From: Salvator merianae
Taxonomy: Eukaryota; Chordata; Lepidosauria; Squamata; Teiidae
Direction: 5' to 3'
DNA length: 64,000 nucleotides
Assembly (NCBI GenBank): GCA_003586115.2
Contig: QVOM02000023.1
Location: 1,115,283-1,179,282 of the forward strand
Below, one piece after another: positions 1 through 12,100 of the stretch. The notes under the pieces were generated by a model that saw only the letters and a list, made by a program, of their open reading frames with translations, made no database searches and had not been told where the DNA came from. How positions within the stretch are numbered: position 1 is the stretch's first letter; each line of letters starts with the position of its first letter. The position numbers and the translations under genes were made by a program.

Positions 1-260
1 TATTTCTGGCTGCTGTTGGTCCAAACCTTAACAACTTTCTCCCTTTTTTCCTTTCCTGTTTTAGGGTCAAGATTTACTTAACTCATTTCCGAATGGAAAA
101 TTTCTGAGAAATCTTTTCTTTTTCTTTAAAAAAATCCAGCTGTGTAATAAAAATCAACCAACTCTGCAGTCTGCTTCCACTTTGGGAAGATTTAGTCCAT
201 CCATAAGGAAGGGAAGGGCACTCAAAATGCTTCTCCCCTTCCTCCCCCCCCCGTGTGCTT

Positions 261-414
261 CTCCAGATGTTCCTGACTGCAACTCCCAGAATTCCACTCT
301 GGCATTCTGGGCCAGCCTGCTAAACTGCAACTCCCAGATGAAGTTCAACTTCCAGCATTCTGTGCCAGTCCCTGGGAGCAGAATTCTGGGAGCTGCCGTC
401 TGGAACATCTGGAG
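261..414. repeat. Foldback repeat of the 'CTCCAGATGTTC...CAACTCCCAG' family
   Basis: The left arm CTCCAGATGTTCCTGACTGC and the right arm ending GGAACATCTGGAG are reverse complements over about 35 nt with few mismatches. Related half-units occur at 46877, 53855 and 61230. Probably a non-autonomous DNA element; class not determined. Confidence 0.65.
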
Positions 415-620
415 GGACCACCTTTTGCAAACCACTGTTTTAGATACAACCACGTGTGAACAGAGAGCAATGACGACCCCACCACCCAGGTGAGTCAAAG
501 AAGCAAAGACTCTGCCCAAGGGCCCTCCCGCTCCAAAGGGATTTTTATGGCCTCCCTGTACTGCAGAGTAAGAGAGAAGCCCTCCACAGCACACCACTGT
601 CACTGGTTGATTATTACATT

Positions 621-626
621 TTTATT
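621..626 (-). terminator. Candidate ABCA2 poly(A) signal AATAAA
   Basis: First canonical AATAAA on the minus strand after the stop codon, followed about 20 nt later by a GT-rich stretch. It would give a 3' UTR near 2.5 kb, longer than I recall for human. A variant hexamer nearer the stop could be used instead. Confidence 0.35.
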
Positions 627-1475
627 AAAACAATCATTATATTCACATTTTTTACTGCCTGGTTGGTCTTGTTTTTTGCTAGCAATATACAGGCTTTTGT
701 AAGGCCCTTGCCAGTCACCAGCTCTTCCCGGGCGAACTGACACGACGGGAAGAAAACCACACCGGTGAGGCACAAGACGCAAGAAGCTGGCACGTCAGTC
801 AGGAAGGTGGGGAGAGAAATGCCCGGAGTGTTAAGGCAGAGCACCAGGAAGCCAGACTCGCATCCCATGGCAGGCTGGACTCTGGGGACAGGCAGCTTTC
901 TGCCCTCTTCCTCCTGCTGGCGTGGGATGGGATCTCCCGGTTCGCCCCAGATTCCCGAAGAATATCCCGGGCAGAGCTCAGAAACATGGGAGGCTCCCGG
1001 AACAAGGGCCTGAGCTCCGCCTCCGTGGCGGCGCCTGAGCAGAGGTCTCCAGCACCACGGCAGCGGTTGCCTGGGCTTCTCCTGCGAGCCCCTTCCCTAG
1101 CCGAGACGCTCCGCTGTGGGGGCGCCTCTCCTCTCCAAGGGCCCAGGCGGATAAATAAGAAGCATGGGTTGGCTAAGCGGAAAATAAATAGATGTGCGCC
1201 CCAGAACCCCAAATGTCTTTAAAGTCAAGTTCAACCAATCATTTTGATCTCCAATCATGATGATGATTCTATATATAACGTTATATATATATATAGTTTG
1301 TTAACTGTATATGTTTGTTGTTCAACCCTTTGGTGAAGGGGGTATTATAAATAAACGTTGCCATTATTTTGAATGGGATGACTCAACTTGGCGCAGAGAG
1401 AGGCCGAGGAACAGCCAGGGCTGAGATGCTCCTCTACCCACTCTGGTGTGGAAGAAAATGAGGAAGATGAAGAGA

Positions 1476-1532
1476 GGAAGGAAGGAAGGAAGGAAGGAAG
1501 GAAGGAAGGAAGGAAGGAAGGAAGGAAGGAAG
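1476..1532 (+). repeat. (GGAA)n microsatellite
   Basis: About 14 uninterrupted GGAA units (CTTCC on the ABCA2 strand). Confidence 0.95.
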
Positions 1533-3103
1533 CTGCCTGGATGTGAGAAAGCCCGAGAAAAACTGGAAACCCAGGTGGACAGATGAGAGGCTGAGCGAGA
1601 GGAAAGCGGACAAGCCACGGCTGACAGGCAGACTGGGCCTTCTAGGCAAATGCAACGAGGCCAGGCCTTCCGGTTAGCCCTTGGCTCCTGCCCCCGGCGG
1701 CCGCTGGTCGGAGGAAGCAGAGCCAGAAGCCCCTCCCCTCGCCGAGTTGGCTCGCGCACAAGCTGGCGCTCAGGGGGAGAAGCCTCGGGCTACGCTCCGT
1801 CGAACCGGGCCCTGCTCCCTCCGTCTCTGAACGCCGCCAGCTGCAGCTGGCACCAGCGCCCCGTGGGCCCCGACGTGCCAAAGTCCGGTGAAGTCTACAC
1901 GAAGACCGAGCCCGATTCCGAGGCAGGACTGCCGGCAAAGATGGTTCCCAGGAACGGAGGCCAGAAGGAACCCTAACCCTTCCCAGCCTTGACGAGGCGA
2001 AGTCTACATTCCAGTGTTTCTGCCACTCAACGAAACAGCAGGCTGGGCGTTTCGGTCATGAGCACTAGGATGGCGAGTTGTGTGTGTTCCTAAACGCCTG
2101 CAGGGGGTGAGCTGGTAAAACGGCATTCTCAGAACTGGGTCAGAGGAAGCAGACGCAGAAAGGAAGAAGGAAAACGTTGCTTGTTTCTGCCTGCGGCACA
2201 GAAACTCCAGGGCTTAGCAGCATTTTCAGGCTCTGCAAGAAATGGGTCCCCATTGGGTGCTTTGTCGGAGGAAGAAAAAAAGAAGGAAAAATTCAGGAGA
2301 AGAAAGAGAGCCGGCCTTGTCCTGCTAGGGAAGAACCCGAATCCTATCCCACAGCAACTTTTCTTCGCCCACGCCCTGCAATAATCACCTCCAGGCACGA
2401 GATGCCCATTGTTTCCGCTAGAGAATATCTTTGCTCTCCAGGTTCCGGGTGAGGCCTCACAAAAGCCCCACGGGTAAACGAGAACAAGGCACCAGGCAAA
2501 AACTAGCCGGTGCCACAGAAAAAGTCACAAGATCCTTCCAGCGCTCCAGGTGTCCAGGCGAGGGGGCTGGGGAGGCACCGCCCCCCCCCCCCACAACAGC
2601 ATCCGACGGCTGTCAGTAGTAACGGTCACACAGCTGGGACCATAAAACTAAGTCAAACACCCTGTAGTGCCTTGCGAAGTTTCCGGGTGGCGCCACCTGT
2701 GCCCAGATCCCAGCCACCACCGCGCCCGAGCGCCAGACCTCGCTGCTTCCCTTTTCCTCCTCCGGCCCACTTCCAGAAAAACTCTCCCTGAGCAGGAATC
2801 TCCGGTCCCCCCAGAGTGGGGGTGCAGCGGCTTCGCAGTCCAGGTGGGGCCCCCTGGAGGGGAGGCCGGACCCTCTTCGGTGGGTTTCCCAGCCAACGGA
2901 GAACCATCGTGGCTCTCCTGGGCACACTGCCACCGGCCGGATGCTTCGGTCACCCCCCGCTGCCTCCTTGCTGTGGTCACTACCGCTCAAGGGAGGCTCG
3001 GTGGCCGGGGGGGTGAGGGTGGCAGACGATAAAGCAGGAGAAAGTCCGTGGTCCAAAACTGGTAGGGAAGGGGGCGCCCGCTCTCTCCCGTCCTCGCTCG
3101 CTC

Positions 3104-3139
3104 TCAGCAGAGCGTGTCGGTGTTGAAGGACAGCTGCGC
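3104..3139 (-). CDS. ABCA2: ABCA2 exon 49: last coding exon and stop
   Basis: 36 coding nt: [11 protein letters not shown] then TGA at 3104-3106, identical to the human C-terminus. Acceptor TTCCTAG. The 3' UTR continues to the left. Confidence 0.97.
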   Translation of the reverse strand, partial: AQLSFNTDTLC

Positions 3140-6100
3140 CTAGGAACAGGGGATTTAAGAAAGGTCAGAACGGGACTTCTTCCTGGGGAGGTTCCTGGCT
3201 GACCCCCTCCCCGCTCCTGGCACCCTCTTCTATGAACCACCCAAAGAGGGGGATGCTTACAAGGTCAACTGCCTCAGGAGCCCAGCTACCCGCGAAGGCG
3301 TGCGGCAAAGGCGGCTGCAGGTAATGCTCACCTGCCTCCACCACTGGCCACCCTTCCCCTCTGAGCTGTCCCTTCCGGCTTGGAGCGGCCTTGCGGGCAG
3401 TGCCACGGTCCTGTCACTCTCCCTGTTGCGAGCCTGGGACTCCCGGGCCCCCCACTGCCCTGCTAAGACTCAGAGCTGCGTGTGCGACAGTATGAGATTT
3501 GTCTGCCGTCTATGGGCTTGGGGGAGTCCTGGGAAACCCACAGTTCCATGGGCGGGGCCGTGATGTCATCACACGGCCCATAGGGCCCCGCTACAAAGGT
3601 GGCGAGGAGGAGAAGTCAGGAGGGGGCGGAGGGGGGCAGAATCTGCCCGTGTGCACATCTGGCATGCGCCTGCACGGAGGGCTCAGTGCTAAATCGTGTG
3701 ACCTTGGCACACAGCAGCCTTTGGGCCATTCCTACATGGGCACAAACATGCCTGCTGCGCAGCCCTGCCTTCTCCTGGCACTTTCTCCTCCCTGCTCCAG
3801 TTTCCTTGGGCCCTGCCAGGGTTTTTCTGCCCTGCCCCCCCCCCCGGGTTTGCCGTGCAGCCAAGCTGCCCCCGTGCGGCCCGGCTGGCGCCCATGCACC
3901 ACCAGGAGGCAAAGGCGCCCTCTCGCGGACCCCACCCGTTCCTCCTCGAAGCTGATCAGTCCCTCGTCGTCCGTCTCCAGGTCCTCCGGCTCCTCCACCA
4001 CTAGGGACCGCAGCTCCGTGGGGGCTGCCCGGGGTCGCAGCAGGTTCAGGAGGCGCTGCAGGGGCGACTCCATGGAGCAGGCCGGGCGGGTCTCCTGTTG
4101 CTCCAGGTTGTCGCTTTGCTTCTTGGCAAAGTTCACGAACACCTGGGGGGGGGGGCAGGAGGAGACGCAAAACGTGAGGAATCGGCGCTTCGTCCGGCTC
4201 CCGCGTGTGTTGTCCTGGCGTGGGACACAGAGCGTTCTCGGCCCTCTGCCCAGAGCTGCGAGCGGATGGGGGCTCCAAAGAACACGGAGAGCGTGGGAGA
4301 GAATTTCAGAATGGCCAGAAAACGGCATCCTGGGGCTGTTCCAGAAATCGCCTGTGGGACCTGCAGCCGCAGCCACTGTGCCAAGGAACCCTGGGAGTGG
4401 TAGTCCAAAGGGAAGAACCCCCCTAACCTTCGCTCCACCCCAGCGCCCTTCCTTTGTGCATGGACTGAGGCTGGCAGCTGGCGGGCGCACGGAGTTTCCA
4501 CGGAAAGGGGCCGGTATGAGCCAGGCTCAGGCAACGCAGAAGGGCTGCTGGGTGCCCGCAAGGAGGGGAAAGCAGGTGTGAACGAGAGTCTATTGGCCCC
4601 AGCGCCTGGAGGGTTGCCGCGCCACTGCCGTGCTTTTCCCAAGGGACCTCCTGTGAGTGACCGGCCAGGCACGGAGGCTCCATTCCAGGGTGTCCTGACC
4701 CACCCCCAGCCCCGCCCTGCAAGCTCGGAGACTCACGTTGTCCAGCGTGGTCTGGCTGACTGAGTAGTCCTCGATGCCCAGCACGTCCACGACTTGCTCC
4801 ATCTTGCTGAAGACCTGCGCCAGCGAGATCTGCTCCGACTTCAGCTGGTACTGCACCTTCGTGTGGTGTCTCTCCTGGACCGGCGGGGGGAGAGAGGAAG
4901 CCACGCCGGTGGCAGAATAATTTCTCCAGGGCCCCATCGAACAGGCAAGCAAACATCTGGTCCTTTTCGTCCGTTTCTCCCTTACATTATCCCCTGCCAG
5001 CCCTGTGCGCCGTGGAGACGGAAAGGACCGACCCTGGATTGGCTGCTGGGCCTATCCATCATCTTGCGTTGCTTCTAAAAATCGCCCGCCTCTTATACGG
5101 AACTCGGGCAAGTGCCCGTAAGACTCCCGCCCTTCCTCTTGCTAAGAAATTCACTCAGGATCCAGGAGGAGTCGCGTTTCCAGCACAGCCTTTGGCTTGT
5201 GCCCTCTGAGCAGGGGCCCCGTGGCTTCTGGGAGACCAGAGGCTGGGCTGGCATGGCCACTGAGTGGACCCCTAACAGCTCAGGAACAGAGCCAGTGAGA
5301 CCCTTGAGAGTCAAGAGTCTGGGGCAGTCGAGTGGGACGGGACACGTGCAAGGAGGGCCGTGATTGTCAGGTGAAACCCGAACGGCCTTTTCCCTAGAGC
5401 CGGGAAAGCGGATGGGAGTGCTTAGCTCTGCTGCCCGGATTCTCACTTCCTCCTCCCGGCCGTCTTTGCAGCTGGGAGGGGGCACACTGGGCTGCGAGGG
5501 AGGGGCAGGGCCACGCGATGGCCTCATTTGTAGTCCTGGCAGGGGTTGGGAGAAGGCCTGAAATCACGGGGGCTTCGCAACGTCCCTCCCGTGTGGCCCA
5601 GTTCAGCCACACCTCCTCCCAGGTGCACAGAGGCCTGGGAGGGGCAGCAGAGCGAAGTGGTTCTGCCAGGACCCCCGGCTCCGCTAGGAGCTCCGTGGTT
5701 GGTGCAGGCGCTCCGAGGAGGATTCCGGCCAGCCGCTGGCTTGGCGTGCCTGCACGAGGATCTCTTCTTCCGCTTGCCAGCCAGTACTGGGGGCAGGGCT
5801 TCCTGGCGAACGCTTGCGCAGGTGGCAGCGGCAGCGAGGCCCTCTTAACGTTCACAGGCCTCAAAAGGAGCCCCTCGCCTGCTCTCCGCTCTTCCAGGGA
5901 CGCACCTGGAGGGAAACGCCGCCCCTCAGGCGTCCTTACCTTGAGGACGGCCTCTGGGAAGTTCCGGTTGAAGAATCGCACCACCTCCTTGACGTTCAGG
6001 CTCGACTTGGTCCGCACGGTGATCATGTAGCCGTCCCCAAACCTGGCGAGGACCGTTGATTTAATATTTATACACCGCTTTGCATCACAAAGGCCTCAAA

Positions 6101-9100
6101 GCAGTTCACACGTGCATTTGAAAACAAGGATAGGAGGAATTAACTTGTACACATCAGACAGCCATACACACAGGCAAGGCTGGAGTGAAGAAGAACGACT
6201 TTAAGAGGCGCCCAAAAAATGAAAGCGGAGGTGCCTCCTCCAGAGTATTCCAGAGGGTAGGTGCCACCACAGAGGAGGCCCAGTCGCAGGTAGCCACAAG
6301 ACAGCATTTAGCAAATTGTGGCACCTGCTCCAGGATCTCATTTATTCCTCGCTGAACATCCTGAGATGCCCTTTAAAATTTGCCGGTGTCCTAGTGCGTG
6401 GTGGGAAATGAAAAAGGCGATGGCTTGGGACAGCCAGGCAAGGTCCTTTGCGATAGATTGTGTTTGCCCCAAGCCCCACCCCACTCCGAAACCTCCAGCC
6501 AGCCACAACTCATAGGAACAATGTCCTCCTGTGGAGCAGCCCATGCAGCTCTCTGCAGAACCAGCAAGAACCAGAAGGGCTGCCCCTTCCTGCCACGCGC
6601 CTCACCTGCCCCCTGCTTTCCCCTTACCTGTTCTTTAAGTGCTGGATGCTGCCGAGGCACTTCAGGCGCCCGTTCACCATGATGGCCAGGCGCGTGCAGA
6701 GAGCCTCACACTCTTCCATGCTGAGGGAGGCAAAGAAGCCGGCATCAGCGTCAAAGGGGCCTCCGCCAGAAAGGTCCTGCCGCATGCAAATTGTGTTCTT
6801 CACTCCCAGGAGAGTAGTCAATTGCACACATGCCCTGGCCTCCCTAAACCAATCCCCTTGCTTTGTGTGGCTTTGGTCTTTGCTCTCCATCTCCCTCGGA
6901 CATCATAAAAGGGCGCCCACATGCCTGACCCACCTGTGTGACGTCAGCACCACTGAGCGCCCAGTCTTGATGATGTCCAGGATAAGGTTCCACAGGAAGC
7001 GTCTGGCTTTGGGGTCCATTCCGGTGGTGGGCTCATCCTGCCAGGAGCAGAGGGAGCAGAGGAAAGGGTTGCATCCTCACAGTGGAAGCCTTAAACTCAG
7101 TGGCACAGGCCACGTGCAGGAAAACTGTCTCTTGCTATGGGCCCAACCAGAAACCCTGCTTAACACAGTGTAAGTTGGCTGTTAACTTAAAATGGTTATC
7201 CTTACAAATTAAAGCTGCAAGGTTGACTTTGTAAGGCTTTTCTACAGGCAATAAGTTTCTTTTTGAGCAGATGCTGCCACAAGGTGTCTCTAGAGCGTCT
7301 CTGTTAGGTGTCTCTGTTAGTACAGAGTCAGGTCCCTAAGGAGCCGCACCTGCACTACAGCACCACCTAGGTACAGGGTGAGGTATTGCAGCTGCTGCAG
7401 CCGCGGTTTCCTATGCTTGCTGCAAAAAGGGGCACCAAACACCTTAATCCGCTCCTCACCAGGAAGATGAAGGCTGGGTAGCCGATCAGGGCGATGGCTG
7501 TGGAGAGTTTCCTCTTGTTGCCACCACTGTAGGTGCCAGCCGGCTTATTGGCATATTTGGTCAGTTCCAGCTTCTTCAGTGCCCATTTTACAACCTGGGG
7601 AAAGCAAGGGGGGACGCCATCCGTACTAAATATAAGAACCGGGAAAGACCATGACGGGAGCCAAACTGCTTCGTCCTTGGAGCAAAATCTTGTATCCCAC
7701 CGTGGCTAACTGGCTGCCGCCCAAAGCCGGGAGGTTCAACTCTCTTAGCAATCACAACTGTAACACAGACCAGCCTCTCAGTCCTCCCCTATGGGGCTAC
7801 TAGAACCTCATTTTAAAACCACCTTGAGACAAATGGACACTGAAAGCCCCACAAGTTAGCCCACATATCGAGTGTGGAATCGGCCACCAGGACAAGGCCC
7901 TGGTTCGAGCACAGACTCTGCGCTGCTCTGGTCGTTTCTCTGGGCTGCCTGGGACGATGGTTTGTCAGGATCCCGGACCGGGCGCGCCCCGGCCCCCGGC
8001 CCCCCCCCCCCCAGGAAGAAGGGCTCTCGCGGGGGGGGCTCACCCGCTCCTCATCCTTCCAGGGAATGCCGCGCAGGCGCGTGTAGAGTTCCAGGTGCTC
8101 CTGCGCCGTCAGTTCATCGAACAGCGCGTCGAACTGCGGGCAGTAGCCCAGGCTCTGCTGCACTTGCAGAAGCTCCTTCAGGATGCTGCGGACACAGAAA
8201 GGGAAGCTTTCCAGCCAAGCGGGCCAAAAACATCTTCAAGGAGCCCCCGATGTGGAAATTCTGCACGCTCGGGAGGATGGAAACAAAGCCAGAGAGGAGG
8301 CTGCAGAAGGTTCCCAAGCTATCTAGAAAGCTTCTCGGCCATCTTTGGGCCAGTAGGCCTTGCTTTGGACGTATCGATCAGATAAGGCTGCATCCCGCTT
8401 CTTCTCTCTTACCAAACACTTAGAGAAAAATGAGAGAGGAAGCCGACTGCTAGGCGTCCCTGACATGCAGGAAAAGAATGCAGTTGCTTTATTTATTTAT
8501 TTATTTTATGGATACCTTTTGCCGAGCGTTTGTGCACTGTTTTCCACCAAAGAGCCCCAAGTGGCACGTATTATTCACTTGTGCTCCCAGGTCACCCACC
8601 GAGGGATTCAGACCTGGGGCCTGGGAGGTCCTAGCCTGACCCTCTAAAGCAGTGGCGGCCACTGGCTTTAAGGGCGGGTGTTTACGCCCCGTGGAAAGTG
8701 CGCCGTGGCTGTTCATGGGACCTCCGGGCCTCCGTACTGTCGCAGCAGGTCGCTGGGAGACCTGCTGCAACAGTACAGAGGTACGGAGGCCCCATGAACA
8801 GCCATGGTGTGCTTTCAAACACCTGCCCTTAAAGCCGGCGGCCACCGCTGCTCTAAATGCTGTGGAATCGATGATGTCCTTCTTCTGAAAGGTCCCCAGG
8901 TCCCTGTCGCATCCTATGGCTTGCCCCAGAGCATCAGAATTTGGGAAGCCCCGGTTACTGCATCAGGGTTAACACAAGTTGCAGCTGGCAATAGCCTGAG
9001 AAGAGGAAGGAGTCATTTGGGGTCCAGGTGGAAATTCTCAGGACACGCCATCAACTTGTTAGCCCTGGGGAAAAATCCAGGGCTTCCCCTGCCCCAGCAG

Positions 9101-12100
9101 TTAACAACCTATGGGATGTTCAAACGAACATTTGCTTCTACCTGTCGACCAACCGGGAACCACAGGCAATAGAACTGTAACTCTGCAGGGCAGGAGGGGG
9201 GGAGGAAAGACACCCCTGAATGTAACTTCCTCCTGTCCAGAAACACCCAGGTAATGCTTCGTGAGATCCCTAATCTGTCATCTGCTCTTGTGGTGTCTTG
9301 TTTTCCCGACAATCCCTCCTTAGGAAGAACAAGCACTCCTACTTCCTGTGGCAGTGAGTTCCACAGATAAAGAGTGAAAGAGAGGCACCGACCAATTAAG
9401 AGTGTCCCATATCAGTCTGCTGCCCTCTCTTTAAATCTTTGCGGGAAGGCGGGCCACGAAGCAAACCACCCTTAGGGCAAAGCCGCGTCGCTTTCCCACC
9501 TTCACCCCCCGGCCGTACCTGTGCCCGTTGATGAAAGCTTCACCGCCGGTGGTGCTCTCGTCCCCCGTCAGCATCTTGAAGGTGGTCGTCTTCCCAGCAC
9601 CGTTGACACCGAGCAGGCCGAAGCACTCTCCCGGGCGGACGCCCACGCACAGGCGGTCCACGGCCAGGATGCGCCCAATCTTGCGGGATTTGTACACCTG
9701 GAACCCAAGGGGAGAGCGCAGAGAACTCCCAGGCCACAGGAAGCTTCACTTTTGCCCATTTTGACCCAGGCTGATAGATAAGGAGGCCCAGGACACTTTC
9801 TTGAAAAAACAGACCCCGAGAAATTTCAGGAAAACAAAACTTCCCAACACATACGTTTCCCTGGCTGCGGAGGCAATGGCACCCTTACCTTTGTGAGGTT
9901 CTCAATCTTGAGCATGTCTTTGTCCGCGTCTCCGCGCAAAACCCGATGGCGCTCGTTGGCAACGTCCACGTCATCCTCAACGGGCTTGGTGGAGACCGGG
10001 AGGCGCCTGAGGGAGAACACAACCCTGGCTGGGAGGCAGCAAAGCCCTCGCGAAGCGCAGCCCCGTAGAAAGCGAAATCCACAGCAAACACGGGAACCCA
10101 ACCCCGGTGGGCAAAACAAGGTAAAAAACCCACCCCCCACCCCCAGTACAGCAAAAACACTAAATAATCCTCGTCAAGAGAGATGGCATTCACGCAAAAA
10201 CTGTATCCATAGAAACATGCAGCCTTGCTCATATCCAGGTAAACATAAAGTCCATCATATGGCATATTTTATTTATTAAGTTATGAACTATCTCTGTTAC
10301 ATGATGTATGCTTTCTGATTTGTATATATATATTTTGCAAACTATTTTACTCAGTATGTGTTAATGAGTAGAGATGTATTTATTTATTTACTTATTCCCA
10401 TTTGTATCCAACCCTTTACTCAAAGGTCTCAGGGTGGGTTACAAGAGTAAAAAACAGAATGCAAAAGGCACAAAATAAAGGAGCAGCAGTGCCTGAAATA
10501 TTCAGTTCAAATATTTTACTTTGCATAATTGTTTGTAACTTTAGTTTCTATTTACTCTTGTATCATTCATAAAATTAAATAAAATTAAATTAAAATTCAC
10601 CTGAAGGTCCCCGGGTGTATCACAGTAATAAAAAAGATAAAATGTGTAGAATTTTCTAAACCGTATTTAAAACATAACCCCTGCCCCGGCAGGAGCACAC
10701 TCATATGAAGCTAAGCATGTCAGCCGAAACAGTTTTGCACCCTGCCGGAAAGAGCTGGGGCACTGAGGGCTCAGAGCAGCAGGTTGGCTGCCAACCTGGT
10801 CTTCATTCCTCAAGATGCTTCAGTCCAGTGCAAATGCCTTTTCACCCCTTCAGTGCTAGCCTAGGAAACACTCTACCATCCCCCAGTTTGTGCCAGCCCT
10901 TCTTCCCATGGGGGGGCTGGGCTCCTCCAGATACACCCCAGAATTGCATCTGCCTTTTCTCCCGGTACCCTTAGACTCTCCAGCTGCAACACCCACACTT
11001 CCTTCCTCTGTTCACACCACCTTTTATCTTCTCCCCCCCCCCATTACTCTTGTGCTGGATTTTAGATGGCAGCTGCTTAGCAGGCAAAGGGTCTGTTTGT
11101 GTTCGTTTTGCACAAGGACGGAAAGTGCTGGTCAACTCAGATCCAAACCAGCTGGAAGCTTTAGGGTTCCTCCTCCCTCTTTTGCCATAATCCCAAATAA
11201 GGCCCCTTCTCTCTCTCAAACTCCCTTCTGCACACCCACACACTCACTGCGGCTTCCGGAAGAAATTGTACTGGCACATGATGGTGATGAAGAAGCCGAC
11301 GAAGCCTTCGATTGTCATGGCAACCAGGCCCCGGGTAACGATGTCCCACTCAAATGGCGACTTCATCTTGTCGAACTGCCCTGCGTTCGTTTTGGTGGAG
11401 AGAGGAAATCAGGCAGACCGGACCAGGGGATGCACAGGCATAAACTTCCCCTGGCCGCAGGCAGAGACAACCGAGAAGGAAAATCGGCCCCGTCTGCCTC
11501 AGGAAATCCTCCCACTGCGTGGCCAGTGGCCCACCCTGATTGCGCTTATTTCTTTGTTTGTGTTCCAGGACCCAATCGGACAAGGGATTTGGGTCACGCA
11601 AGACCCTCTTTCTGCCCTCTGTCTCAGATCCTGATTCAAAAAGGCACTCTGCACGTGCTTAAAAGCCCACTGGCCCTTTCCACATTCCAGGAAGATCTGG
11701 ATGGTTGCAGATATTCACAGATGGGAAAAAAGATTTTTTAAAAATTATTTCTGCGTTAAGGACTGAAGACTGCGGCACGCATTTCCAACCTTCTTCCGAA
11801 GAGCTCAGGGATCCCCGCGTGACCCTGACCCTCCCTTCTGGCCTCACAACAACGCTGCGAGGTGGATTCGGCCGGGGGCCCGTGGGCAGCTCAAGGTCGC
11901 CTGGGGTCCTGGGTTTCAGCCCGACACGGCAGCCACTGCACCCCACTGCCTCAGGGGCACAATGACCTACCAATTTTAGCGTAGTACTCATTGATGTACT
12001 CGTTGTAGGCCATCTCCATCAGCCCGTGGCCCAGATTGTAGTTGGGGAAGATGAGGAAGCAGCTTTTCAGGTAGCTGTTCACCACTTTCAGGTCCTGCAC

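Larger units (their letters stand above)
1..3103. other. ABCA2 3' UTR and downstream flank
   Basis: No further gene recognised. It holds a foldback repeat (261-414), an AT dinucleotide tract (1271-1295), a GGAA microsatellite (1476-1532), a 12-C run (2581-2592), and GC-rich sequence at 950-1130 and 1680-1930. The proteins encoded here resemble nothing I know. Confidence 0.5.
3140..8043 (-). other. Introns 42-48 of ABCA2
   Basis: Non-coding parts between exons 42 and 49. Intron 48 (3140-3935) and intron 46 (4875-5939) show no repeat I recognise. Intron 47 has a short CTGGGAGTGGTAGTCC fragment near 4390. Intron 45 holds a LINE-tail-like piece and the unit at 6205-6300. Introns 43 and 42 are plain apart from a C-run near 8001-8012. 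Confidence 0.6.
8186..11970 (-). other. Introns 38-41 of ABCA2
   Basis: Intron 41 holds MITE copy 1 and a fragment with 'caggtcacccaccgagggattcagacctgggg' (8590-8625). Intron 39 is AT-rich with a LINE-tail-like unit at 10378-10470 (CAAAGGTCTCAGGGTGGGTT). Intron 38 holds a MIR-like piece at 11838-11950. Confidence 0.55.

Noticed and set aside
1149..1192. ATAAATAA and AAATAAAT as poly(A) signals
   Set aside because: They are on the plus strand, opposite to ABCA2, and no plus-strand gene was found.
799..3056. Overlapping open frames of 80-150 codons downstream of ABCA2
   Set aside because: No conserved domain, compositionally biased; nothing resembling CLIC3, the human downstream neighbour, was seen.
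3499..4581. 360-codon open frame on the plus strand
   Set aside because: It lies antisense over ABCA2 exon 48 and its introns; low-complexity, GC-driven openness with no recognisable domain.
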